From an uncultured Paraglaciecola sp. (GTDB lineage: Bacteria > Pseudomonadota > Gammaproteobacteria > Enterobacterales > Alteromonadaceae): DNA of 8,280 nt. Both the position numbers and the translations under genes were made by a program. Numbering within the stretch: position 1 is the stretch's first letter; each line of letters starts with the position of its first letter. The stretch lies in contig CAJQKX010000377.1 in assembly GCA_905479025.1 (NCBI GenBank), forward strand, positions 1 through 8,280, read 5' to 3'. This document shows, one piece after another, positions 1-6,426 of the stretch. Under the pieces are notes generated by a model. The model worked only from the letters and a program-made list of their open reading frames with translations. It did not search any database and was not told the DNA's origin.

Positions 1-157
1 CCATAGTGGGTTCGTTACTGTCTTCATCAAAGCCAACTGCTTTTATAAAATCAACCGAGGTTTGTGCAGACTGAGCTTGTGCCCGCACCACTGCATCTAG
101 AGGACCGCCAATCATTGATTGAAAATCAATGCTGGAAAGTTCTTCTCCTATAGCCAT
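1..157 (-). CDS. DUF2589 domain protein, N-terminal part (cut by window edge)
   Basis: The gene reads leftward off the window; only the first 52 codons are present. Start is the ATG at 157-155, preceded six bases away by a strong AAGGAG ribosome site (169-164), so the start is secure. The visible protein opens MAIGEELSSIDF and continues with IGGPLDAVVRAQAQSA and SVDFIKAVGF. This pattern (short acidic start, IGGPL, Ala/Gln-rich helix, then DFI..VGF) is what I recall for the DUF2589 family, soluble proteins of unknown function common in marine gammaproteobacteria and often found as neighbouring paralogues. No signal peptide is visible, so it is probably cytoplasmic. A long leader with inverted repeats lies upstream. 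Family assignment is by recall of the N-terminal signature; the rest of the domain cannot be seen. Confidence 0.8.
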   Translation of the reverse strand, partial: MAIGEELSSIDFQSMIGGPLDAVVRAQAQSAQTSVDFIKAVGFDEDSNEPTM

Positions 158-163
158 AACAAT

Positions 164-169
164 CTCCTT
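164..169 (-). promoter_or_regulatory. Ribosome binding site of the DUF2589 gene
   Basis: Minus-strand AAGGAG lies six bases before the ATG at 157. It is a near-perfect Shine-Dalgarno sequence, the strongest in the window, and suggests efficient translation once the message is made. Confidence 0.8.
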
Positions 170-175
170 GGTTAT

Positions 176-197
176 ACCTGAGACTGCAGATTCAGGT
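176..197 (-). repeat. Inverted repeat just upstream of the DUF2589 ribosome site
   Basis: ACCTGA (176-181) pairs with TCAGGT (192-197) around a 10-base centre containing the palindrome CTGCAG (184-189). It sits six bases beyond the ribosome site. In RNA it would be a short hairpin; in DNA it could be an operator. No T-run follows, so it is not a terminator. Function is unknown. Confidence 0.4.
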
Positions 198-215
198 TAA
201 TGCATTACTAAACAC

Positions 216-238
216 CCTCTTTGCTTTTGCTAAAGAGG
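216..238 (-). repeat. Seven-base-pair inverted repeat in the DUF2589 leader
   Basis: CCTCTTT (216-222) and AAAGAGG (232-238) form a perfect 7 bp stem with a 9-base loop. Neither strand carries a T-run after it, so an intrinsic terminator is unlikely. It lies about 60 bases upstream of the DUF2589 start and may be a leader hairpin or a protein-binding site. Confidence 0.45.
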
Positions 239-373
239 AAGAGCGTAAATGTTAAAAATACGGCAAGACATTAACGCAGCACTGATCTATCCAGATTTTT
301 CCTAAAGGATTTCCAATCAAACAAAAGTACCTCTTGTTGTAAGTGACACTGCATCCTATCAGTACGTTAACTA

Positions 374-382
374 GGTATAGCA
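374..382 (-). promoter_or_regulatory. Possible extended -10 promoter element for DUF2589
   Basis: On the minus strand the sequence TGCTATACC fits a TGn-extended -10 (TATACC matches four of six TATAAT positions). Transcription would begin near 367, leaving a leader of about 210 bases. The base set at the expected -35 position is poor, as in activator-dependent promoters, and the FNR-like box at 421-434 is centred roughly 60 bases upstream of that start. Prediction only. Confidence 0.3.
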
Positions 383-420
383 GGATGGGCATATTTTTCC
401 ACTTGAATTAAAAACTGCTA

Positions 421-434
421 TTGATGTAAGTCAA
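421..434. promoter_or_regulatory. FNR-like box (TTGAT-GTAA-GTCAA)
   Basis: TTGATGTAAGTCAA matches the FNR/Anr/EtrA consensus TTGATNNNNATCAA at nine of ten defined positions. FNR family proteins use this site to switch genes on or off with oxygen level. Read on the minus strand it would sit about 60 bases upstream of a possible start near 367 for the DUF2589 gene, a classical class I activation distance. It overlaps by two bases the A-run of the methyltransferase terminator, so chance resemblance in AT-rich DNA remains possible. Confidence 0.35.
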
Positions 435-465
435 AAAGCAAAAAGGCTGATACATGATCAGCCTT
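433..465 (-). terminator. Rho-independent terminator after the methyltransferase gene
   Basis: AAGGCTGAT (443-451) and ATCAGCCTT (457-465) form a perfect nine-base-pair stem with a five-base loop. On the minus strand the stem is followed at once by TTTTTGCTTTTTGA. It begins about 21 bases after the methyltransferase stop codon (489-487), where the leftward operon should end. The plus-strand side has only a short, offset T-run, so it acts mainly on leftward transcription. Confidence 0.85.
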
Positions 466-486
466 ACATTTTTAAAGTCGCTAGGA

Positions 487-1239
487 TTACTTTGGTTTAC
501 GGAACTTCATGGTCCAGCGATCTGTATTACCTGAGACAGATTTAACCCCTACTTCATAACGTAATTCGTCATCAGCGCGGTAGTGTAGGTCGGTATAATC
601 AACAAATTCAAAGCCTGCTTCTTGGATCTCTTTGATAGCAAGGACAGGATCAATACGGCGACGGTTAGCTGGGGTTTGCTGTTCCATATGGCGGGCGGTG
701 TGATCCACTACAGCATAAACACCACCGGGCTTCAGTGCGTCAAAAGCTAACTTATTCATATTCCGGCGGCCTTCTTCACCAAAGTTGTGGTAGTTACGAA
801 ACGTCAACACCATATCAAGATCCTTTATCCCAAGAGAATTTGCTTCTAAAGAATAAAAGCGCTCACCCTCTTTACGATAAAGTTTAGCGTCTTGTGCAAC
901 AATTTTAATTTTTTCTAAACCAGACTCTTCAATTAAGCTTTTAATACGCCCTGTACCAATAGCAGCATAATATTCACCTTTATCACTGACTACTGGAGCT
1001 AAAATTTTGGTATACCAGCCGCCACCAGGAATAAGCTCAACAATTTTCATATTGTCGCGTAAATCGAAAAACTCCAATGTTTGTAGGGCTTTTCGGTTTC
1101 TGTCTCGGTCGGTTTCAGCTTCAGTTCTGATTTCAGCTTTTAACGCCGATTTAATTTTTTCTGCTGTAGCATCAAAGCTATCTGCCGCTATTGAGTTGAC
1201 ACTCGCAGCTAGTAACAAAAGGGGTAGAATTTTTTTCAC
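487..1239 (-). CDS. Exported class I SAM-dependent methyltransferase-like protein (COG4798 type)
   Basis: The 250-residue product starts at GTG (1239-1237) with GGAG ten bases upstream; no better in-frame start precedes it. Residues 1-19 are a clear Sec signal peptide (Lys-Lys, Leu-rich core, Ser-Ile-Ala-Ala end), so the protein is probably periplasmic. The rest resembles a Rossmann methyltransferase: motif I-like VELIPGGGWY at 67-76 (Pro-Gly-Gly-Gly rather than the usual Gly-x-Gly-x-Gly), FRNYHNF at 147-153, LKPGG at 169-173, Asp-His at 179-180, and an ending of the GNTDRWTMKFRKP type. These match what I recall of COG4798 'predicted methyltransferases', commonly exported in Proteobacteria. 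Substrate is unknown, and how a periplasmic enzyme would get SAM is unclear. It is the last gene of the leftward operon, 91 bases after the amidohydrolase, with a terminator behind it. Confidence 0.85.
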   Translation of the reverse strand: MKKILPLLLLAASVNSIAADSFDATAEKIKSALKAEIRTEAETDRDRNRKALQTLEFFDLRDNMKIVELIPGGGWYTKILAPVVSDKGEYYAAIGTGRIKSLIEESGLEKIKIVAQDAKLYRKEGERFYSLEANSLGIKDLDMVLTFRNYHNFGEEGRRNMNKLAFDALKPGGVYAVVDHTARHMEQQTPANRRRIDPVLAIKEIQEAGFEFVDYTDLHYRADDELRYEVGVKSVSGNTDRWTMKFRKPK

Positions 1240-1330
1240 AGGTATATATCTCCATTTATAGTTTTAGAATTGTGAGAGTCTCTTGTTTCAACTCAGTAAA
1301 AGACTGCTGTAATAAGGTTTTAGTTTCAGC

Positions 1331-2635
1331 CTACTGATGTTTGTAAACCACGCCGTTTTTCATCACAAAGTTAACATTTTGTAACAGTGTAATTTGTTTT
1401 AGAGGATCACCTTTCACCGCAACTAAATCTGCCATTTTGCCTACTTCTATGGTACCCACTGTGTCACTGATTTGGAGCAAGTCAGCTGCACTTTGGGTGG
1501 CACTGCGTATTGCTTCAATGGGCTTCATGCCGGCTTCAACCATTAATGCAAATTCTAAGGCGTTGTCACCGTGAGCTGAAACACCAGAGTCGGTACCAAA
1601 GGCAATTTTGATCCCTGCTTTATAGGCATTGGCAAAAGTCTGTTGAATAAGTGGCCCAATAGCGGCGGCTTTAGGCCTAACGAGTTCGGGAAAGAAGCCA
1701 TCAATCTTGGCTTTCTCAGCCACCCAGTTACCAGCCATAATAGTTGGCACATAATAAGTGCCATACATTTTCATTTGCTTAAACACCTCTTCATCCATAT
1801 AGGTGCCGTGTTCAATAGATGTCACACCTGCTTTAATGGCGCGCAACATGCCTTCTTTGCCATGAGCATGCACTGCGACTGTCATGCCATAATCTTTTGC
1901 TGTTTCAACAATGGCACTTAATTCATCATCCATAAACTGTGGGTTTTGACCACTTTTAGCCACACTTAATACACCCCCCGTAGCTGTGATTTTAATCAAG
2001 TCTGCGCCATCTTTGTAACGTTGGCGAACAGCTTTACGCGCTTCGGCCGTGCCGTTTATTACGCCGTCGATAGGTCCTGGATCGCCCATAATTGAATTAC
2101 TACGGCCATTTGTTGGATCCGCGTGCCCACCCGTTGTCGCAATCGCCTTAGCAGCAGTATATATGCGTGGTCCTTTAACCATTCCTTTGTTTATGGCATT
2201 ACGAAGTGCCACGGTTACGTTGTAGCCGTCACCCAGATTACGCACAGTTGTAAAACCTGCCATCAAGGTTTTTTCAGCGAACCTCACGCCTTTAATGGCA
2301 TAGTCTGCTTCATTCAGAGTAAAGCCTTCTATGTAGCTTGCGGGGCCGTTATGTTGGCTGGATATATGGGTATGCATATCCATAAATCCTGGCATCAGGG
2401 TATAGTCTGATAAATCAATGACGGTATCTTCGCTACTGCCCTCAGTAAATCCTTTGTGAATAGCTGTTATTTTATTATCAGTGATAACCACAGTCGCTTT
2501 TTGTATCATTTTATCTGAGGTGCTATCGATTAGAGTGCCTGCGTGGATAATTGTGGCCGCCATGACGGCGCTAGCAAGAAAAGGTTGGGCTAATGTTGCC
2601 AAAAACAAGGTTGATTTTAAGATACTGTTTTTCAT
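1331..2635 (-). CDS. Exported metal-dependent amidohydrolase, prolidase-like (COG1228)
   Basis: The frame is open to 2710, but the ATG at 2635 is the likely start: AGGA lies eight bases upstream (2647-2644), a signal peptide begins there (cleavage near AVMA, residue 26), and it avoids overlapping the DUF1285 gene. The 434-residue product has the amidohydrolase metal ligands in order: H88 and H90 (HTH), K215 in [10 protein letters not shown] as the probable carboxylated lysine, H256 and H258 (HAH), H276 (IEHG) and D349 (GTDSG). The N-terminal beta sandwich and the terminal GKMADLVAV strand are also typical. COG1228 members of this kind include periplasmic Xaa-Pro dipeptidases and acyl-amino-acid hydrolases, so dipeptide cleavage is the best guess; imidazolonepropionase is less likely because that enzyme is cytoplasmic. 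It lies 13 bases after DUF1285 in the same probable operon. Confidence 0.9.
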   Translation of the reverse strand: MKNSILKSTLFLATLAQPFLASAVMAATIIHAGTLIDSTSDKMIQKATVVITDNKITAIHKGFTEGSSEDTVIDLSDYTLMPGFMDMHTHISSQHNGPASYIEGFTLNEADYAIKGVRFAEKTLMAGFTTVRNLGDGYNVTVALRNAINKGMVKGPRIYTAAKAIATTGGHADPTNGRSNSIMGDPGPIDGVINGTAEARKAVRQRYKDGADLIKITATGGVLSVAKSGQNPQFMDDELSAIVETAKDYGMTVAVHAHGKEGMLRAIKAGVTSIEHGTYMDEEVFKQMKMYGTYYVPTIMAGNWVAEKAKIDGFFPELVRPKAAAIGPLIQQTFANAYKAGIKIAFGTDSGVSAHGDNALEFALMVEAGMKPIEAIRSATQSAADLLQISDTVGTIEVGKMADLVAVKGDPLKQITLLQNVNFVMKNGVVYKHQ

Positions 2636-2648
2636 ATTAAGTGTCCTG

Positions 2649-3194
2649 TTATAACTCGCCAAGGCTAAAGTGATAGTCACTACTTTCAAGCATGAGATGG
2701 CGCTTACCATCTAAGACTCGCTCTTCTCCTAATTCTGCTAGTTGGTAAAATACATTTTGATGTAAACGCGCCCATAAGTTTCTGTGAACTAAAGCGTAAG
2801 GCAGATATGTACCTGTTTTTTTGTCTGCAAATATTTGTATGGGATTCTCTGAGCTAACGACTATAATTTGCCCTGTATTGGTTGTAAGTACTAACTTACT
2901 GTTCTCTTTCTTCCATTGCGTAATGATAAAAGGTACATCCTCTACTTGAATGCCTACCTTTTCTACAGGTGTGACTAAAAAGTAATGATCGTCTTCACGT
3001 TTTAAAACACTGGCAAAAAGTTTGACCAAGGATTTACGACCAATAGGCGTTCCCATATAAAACCAGCTTCCGTCATGTTTTATTTGTATATCTATGTCAC
3101 CGCAAAAATCAGGATCCCATTTATCAACTGGAGGTAAAGCCACATTTTGTGTGCTTATTTGTTTTTGAAAACCACCTAAGTCGAAGGTTGTCAT
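2649..3194 (-). CDS. DUF1285 family protein
   Basis: The 181-residue product, with no signal peptide, is probably cytoplasmic. It carries the strongly conserved DUF1285 core: PPVDKW (21-26), CGDID (31-35), [13 protein letters not shown] (41-53), [12 protein letters not shown] (56-67) and [11 protein letters not shown] (72-82). Length and order agree with the family as I recall it. Molecular function is unknown. The ATG at 3194-3192 overlaps the TAA of the upstream DUF3014 gene by one base (TAATG on the minus strand), a classic sign of translational coupling. The amidohydrolase starts 13 bases after this stop codon. Confidence 0.92.
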   Translation of the reverse strand: MTTFDLGGFQKQISTQNVALPPVDKWDPDFCGDIDIQIKHDGSWFYMGTPIGRKSLVKLFASVLKREDDHYFLVTPVEKVGIQVEDVPFIITQWKKENSKLVLTTNTGQIIVVSSENPIQIFADKKTGTYLPYALVHRNLWARLHQNVFYQLAELGEERVLDGKRHLMLESSDYHFSLGEL

Positions 3195-3997
3195 TACAGT
3201 GTTTCTTTTATCTCACGTAATTTTGCTTTGATACGGCGCATATTTTCAGGTCCTGTGCGTAATAATTGTTTTTGTGGAGCGCTTAAAGACTCCAGTCGTC
3301 TATCTGCAAACTTGTACATGACGCTATCGGTAAATACTTCGACTGGAGAAGGGACTTCAGGGGTATCTAGCAGGACATCAATTGCCTCTTCAAGTTTCTG
3401 GTCAAAGCTGTCAAATGGGTTACCTATTTCAGAAAATATGTTTTCAATGGCCGGTTTGTATTCTTGATAAAGCTGCAATAATGATGCTGTTTCAAGGGAC
3501 TCTAATACATCAACGTAAGGCGCATAACGTTTATAACTTGCAGGGTCTATCCACTCTTTATTGGCTTGCTTGTAAGTGCGAAATGACTGTTCGGGCTGGA
3601 TTAATACTCTATTGTTATCCGCTATATTTTCCTCAGCTAAGGCGATGGTCATTATCACAAAGCGCTCTAGTAGCGCTTCATTAATCAGTAAACGTGCAAA
3701 CTCATTGTAGTCAGATAGAGCTAATAATTTAGTCTTTACTGTGCCGTCACTTATATCTAATGGCTGCGGTTCGGCAATAATGTCGGGCTCAGGTTGTTCT
3801 ACTAATGTTTCAGGGATCAGAGTAGTAGGCTGCGCGTCAATCACAGGTTCGACTGTCGGCTCCATAACAACCGGAACTGGCGTTACTATAATTCGTTCAG
3901 GTTCGCTGGGCCAAAGTAACACTGCCAAAGCAATTGCCAATATAATTACACCTATAATAAAATGCGGTGCTAAGGATTTTTTCGATTCTTCACTCAT
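3194..3997 (-). CDS. DUF3014 family membrane-anchored protein
   Basis: The start is placed at ATG 3997-3995, with GGGGA four to five bases upstream; the longer open frame would need a TTG at 4015. The 267-residue product has a short charged N-terminus, one transmembrane helix at about residues 12-29, then a Pro/Glu/Val-rich linker to about residue 78, and a helical C-terminal domain. The conserved segments RYAPYVDVLESL, the FADRRLESLSAPQKQLL stretch and RTGPEN identify DUF3014. Topology suggests the C-terminal domain faces the periplasm. Function is unknown. It is the first gene of the leftward operon, and its stop overlaps the DUF1285 start by one base. The 178 bases between it and the divergent hydroxylase gene must contain the operon promoter, but I found no convincing -35/-10 pair there. 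Confidence 0.9.
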   Translation of the reverse strand: MSEESKKSLAPHFIIGVIILAIALAVLLWPSEPERIIVTPVPVVMEPTVEPVIDAQPTTLIPETLVEQPEPDIIAEPQPLDISDGTVKTKLLALSDYNEFARLLINEALLERFVIMTIALAEENIADNNRVLIQPEQSFRTYKQANKEWIDPASYKRYAPYVDVLESLETASLLQLYQEYKPAIENIFSEIGNPFDSFDQKLEEAIDVLLDTPEVPSPVEVFTDSVMYKFADRRLESLSAPQKQLLRTGPENMRRIKAKLREIKETL

Positions 3998-4175
3998 TGT
4001 TTCCCCGTTAAGCAAATATCTGTGTTAATACTTAGAATTTAGCCTACTTAAAATTCCATCTAAATGATATGCGTAGATTGTAAAATACTGTAACTGTATT
4101 CTTATCTAGACTGTTCTTTAAGAGGCTATTAGACTGTAGATGTGCTTTACCTACTTTAAGACGTGTTGGACCAGT

Positions 4176-5408
4176 ATGAATATTATTTTATATGCAGTGC
4201 CGTTCTTTTTCCTATTAATTTTTATCGAGCTGTTGTTAGAAAAAAATAAAGGCACCGATTATTATCGTGTTAACGACAGTGTTAATAGCTTAACTGTGGG
4301 TGTGTTGAGTAGGATGACGGGTATTGTTAAGCAGTTATTCCCGCTAACTATTTATGTCGTGGCTTATGATCATCTGGCTATGTTTCAAATGGAATCGAGC
4401 TGGTGGATATGGGTGATTGCGTTTGTACTTTATGATTTTTGCTACTATTGGAAGCACCGCTTTGGCCACGAAATGAATATTTTTTGGGCTGCTCATGTCG
4501 TACACCATTCAAGTGAAGAATATAATATGACAACAGCATTACGACAAAGTGGCAGTAGCTTTTTGAGTTGGATTTTTTACTTACCCATGGCGATATTGGG
4601 TTTTGAACCCCTTGTATTAATTACAGTCGGCTCTTTAAATCTCATCTATCAATTTTGGGTGCATACTCGGCATATTCCCAAATTGGGATGGTACGAATGG
4701 GTGTTTGTGACCCCTTCGAATCACCGTGTACATCATGCGCAAAACCAAATTTATATAGATCGCAATTATGGTGGCGTGTTTATTCTTTGGGATCGGCTGT
4801 TTGGTTCTTTCCAAGAAGAATTAGATGCAGAAAAACCTATATATGGTATTCGAAAAGCATTAAAAAGCTGGAATCCCTTGTGGGCCAATATTCATGTTTA
4901 TTCGCAGTTAATTAAAGACTGTTGGCATGCAAAGCATTGGCAAGATAAGCTACTTATTTGGTTCAAACGCACAGGTTGGCGACCTGCTGATGTCGAACAA
5001 AATTATCCTCTAAGTAAGGTTGACCTGACGCAATTTAGGAAATTTGATATTCCGCTGACACTAATCAATAAATTTTATAGTTTAATACAGTATTTATTGG
5101 TGGTATTTGTTGGCTTGTCACTGATGATGAACGTTTCTGCCTTTACTCTAACAGAGCAAGTGCTGATGGTATTGTTTGTTCTTTATGGCAGTATTTCTGC
5201 TGGATTGGTTTTGGAAAATAACCCCCTAGCTTTATATTTAGAATGGGTGAAATACTCTCTAATTATGGTAACGCTAATGATGTATACCTTACCGGTATGG
5301 ATTGAATGGGCATTAGGGCTAAGTATAATGTTTAACTGCACATTGTTGTTATTTAAAAGATCAGACATTTTTACTATAACAGTGCCAATGACAGAAGCTA
5401 ATAATTGA
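4176..5408 (+). CDS. Membrane-bound di-iron hydroxylase, sterol desaturase / alkylglycerol monooxygenase-like
   Basis: The frame opens at ATG 4140, but ATG 4176 gives the usual family N-terminus (hydrophobic helix, then LLEKNKGTDYYR) with TTGGA five bases upstream; I prefer it (410 residues). The histidine boxes of the fatty acid hydroxylase superfamily are complete: H94-x3-H98, H107-x2-H110-H111, H163/H166 in WVHTRH, and H183-x2-H186-H187 in NHRVHHAQN, followed by IDRNYGGVFILWDRLFGSF. This block closely recalls alkylglycerol monooxygenase (AGMO/TMEM195) and bacterial COG3000 homologues. Hydrophobic helices lie at about 1-20, 48-65, 75-92, 128-160, 300-320, 327-347 and 355-393, so it sits in the inner membrane. 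It probably hydroxylates or cleaves a lipid with O2; the substrate is not determinable here. It is divergent from the DUF3014 operon. Confidence 0.88.
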   Translation: MNIILYAVPFFFLLIFIELLLEKNKGTDYYRVNDSVNSLTVGVLSRMTGIVKQLFPLTIYVVAYDHLAMFQMESSWWIWVIAFVLYDFCYYWKHRFGHEMNIFWAAHVVHHSSEEYNMTTALRQSGSSFLSWIFYLPMAILGFEPLVLITVGSLNLIYQFWVHTRHIPKLGWYEWVFVTPSNHRVHHAQNQIYIDRNYGGVFILWDRLFGSFQEELDAEKPIYGIRKALKSWNPLWANIHVYSQLIKDCWHAKHWQDKLLIWFKRTGWRPADVEQNYPLSKVDLTQFRKFDIPLTLINKFYSLIQYLLVVFVGLSLMMNVSAFTLTEQVLMVLFVLYGSISAGLVLENNPLALYLEWVKYSLIMVTLMMYTLPVWIEWALGLSIMFNCTLLLFKRSDIFTITVPMTEANN

Positions 5409-5499
5409 AACCATTATTATGTCGTGTTGAGTTTGAGAGCCTGTGTCATACAACAAGCACACTGTTAATAGTCAAGATACTAATGAGAAGAATAAAAAA

Positions 5500-6093
5500 A
5501 TGAATACACAACAATGGGTCTTAGTTTTTTTGACTTTTTCCAGCAGTGCGGCCTTTGCCAAGCAAGCTCCTTTAGTATCTATACCAACGCATGATACTTT
5601 TTTCTCTAGCATCGCACATTACTGCGACAAAGCCTTTGAAGGAAAAGTTGTGGTTGATAACCAGCCAAGCTCTGCATTCGAAGAAAAATTAGTCATGTTT
5701 GTACGCAAGTGCGACCAAGCTGAATTACAGATACCATTCTATGTGGGAGACAATGCGTCGCGTACTTGGATAATTAAAAAAACGGGTAGTGGTCTAAGTC
5801 TAAAGCATGATCACCGACTTAAAGATGGTACCGATGACCCTGTGACGATGTATGGTGGGCATACACAGGGCGCAGGTTACAACCAAATCCAATCCTTTCC
5901 TGTTGACCAATACTCAAAAGAATTATTTACTCACCAAGGACTACCGCAATCTATTACTAATACTTGGCAAATCTATATTTACCCAGAAATGTTTTCATAT
6001 CGTCTAGTGCGAGAAGGAAGAGAGTTTAGAGTAGATTTTGATCTAACCAAGCCTATATTACCCCCCCCAGCGCCTTGGGGTTATGAGGATTAG
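5500..6093 (+). CDS. Exported protein of unknown function with two conserved-looking cysteines
   Basis: I do not recognise a named family. The ATG at 5500 (GAGAAG nine bases upstream) opens a signal peptide with cleavage near AFA-K at residue 20. The n-region lacks lysine, so an upstream GTG at 5443, which adds a Lys-rich 19-residue extension, cannot be excluded. The mature protein of about 177 residues has two cysteines (C42, C71) that could form a disulfide, an HDTFFSSIAHYC segment, KHDHR at 102-106, and a proline-rich C-terminus (LPPPAPWGYED). No catalytic motif stands out. It begins 91 bases after the hydroxylase gene with no visible terminator between, so cotranscription is possible. A run of eight C (6061-6068) encodes the prolines near the end. 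Confidence 0.7.
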   Translation: MNTQQWVLVFLTFSSSAAFAKQAPLVSIPTHDTFFSSIAHYCDKAFEGKVVVDNQPSSAFEEKLVMFVRKCDQAELQIPFYVGDNASRTWIIKKTGSGLSLKHDHRLKDGTDDPVTMYGGHTQGAGYNQIQSFPVDQYSKELFTHQGLPQSITNTWQIYIYPEMFSYRLVREGREFRVDFDLTKPILPPPAPWGYED

Positions 6094-6207
6094 TCAGTCG
6101 GTTTTAAGTGCCTAGCTAAATTTTTATAACGTTTCAAATCTGGGGTAGGTGCTGCTTAGGTGTTCTAAAGAAATTGTTGGGTTTTCATTATTTGTGAGGT
6201 GACAGGG

Positions 6208-6227
6208 TATTCGATATGTCTCGAATA
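6208..6227. repeat. 20-base interrupted palindrome
   Basis: TATTCGA (6208-6214) and TCGAATA (6221-6227) are perfect reverse complements separated by six bases. No T-run follows on either strand, so it is not a classical terminator. The spacing suits a dimeric regulator binding site. It lies 114 bases downstream of the exported-protein gene and 200 bases upstream of DUF6482. Confidence 0.45.
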
Positions 6228-6395
6228 GAGGCGGTAAAAAAACAACAAAATAGAACGTTAGGAATATATCCCCGTAGTTATAATCGCCACTCTTGATTTA
6301 ATTAACTGTATCTTATCTCTTAGTAAAATCTCTATTGAGAGCTACATACTGATGTTTATAGTTGAACCGATTCACTACCTATGGCGTATATGAAT

Positions 6396-6401
6396 TATAA
6401 T
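6396..6401 (+). promoter_or_regulatory. Candidate -10 element for the DUF6482 gene
   Basis: A perfect TATAAT lies 25 bases before the chosen ATG, predicting a start near 6408 and a leader of about 19 bases. The best -35 candidate, TTCACT at 6371-6376, has a 19-base spacer and matches poorly. The surrounding DNA is very AT-rich, which raises the chance of a random match. Confidence 0.35.
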
Positions 6402-6426
6402 AATTAATTTGCTTAGAGCAAAGTTT

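Larger units (their letters stand above)
158..486. other. 329-base intergenic region between DUF2589 and methyltransferase genes
   Basis: This gap holds, from right to left, the terminator of the methyltransferase operon (433-465), an FNR-like box (421-434), a possible extended -10 element on the minus strand (TGCTATACC, 382-374), two inverted repeats (216-238 and 176-197) and the DUF2589 ribosome site. Short open frames (plus 249-305, 18 codons; minus 392-252, 46 codons) exist, but I do not consider them genes. No tRNA-like or other structured RNA was recognised. Confidence 0.6.
6094..6426. other. 333-base intergenic region before the DUF6482 gene
   Basis: This gap holds an inverted repeat (6208-6227) and a promoter candidate (6396-6401). 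I see no convincing terminator for the exported-protein gene, no RNA gene, and no open frame worth calling on either strand. Confidence 0.6.

Noticed and set aside
249..305. Plus-strand 18-codon open frame with AGGA nine bases upstream, a possible leader peptide
   Set aside because: Too short, no regulated gene follows on that strand, and it runs into the opposing terminator and operon.
252..392. Minus-strand 46-codon open frame with a lipobox-like LIGC
   Set aside because: No basic n-region, odd composition after the cysteine, only a weak ribosome site; most likely chance.
1292..1304. CAGT/ACTG hairpin between amidohydrolase and methyltransferase genes
   Set aside because: Only four base pairs and no T-run; does not support transcription ending there.
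1643..2410. Long open frames opposite the amidohydrolase (plus 1643-1921 and 2123-2410) and a further one inside it on the minus strand (1555-1764)
   Set aside because: Cys/His-rich unfamiliar proteins antisense or out of frame to a well-supported gene; shadows.
2636..2710. Extended N-terminus of the amidohydrolase starting at 2710
   Set aside because: It would overlap the DUF1285 gene by 62 bases and bury the signal peptide; the ATG at 2635 has a ribosome site and gives a normal exported start.
3228..4028. Plus-strand open frames opposite DUF3014
   Set aside because: Serine/threonine-rich translations with no domain features, antisense to a conserved gene.
4086..4105. TACTGTAACTGTATT resembling half of a LexA box
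   Set aside because: The second half-site is absent, so it does not fit CTGTN8ACAG.
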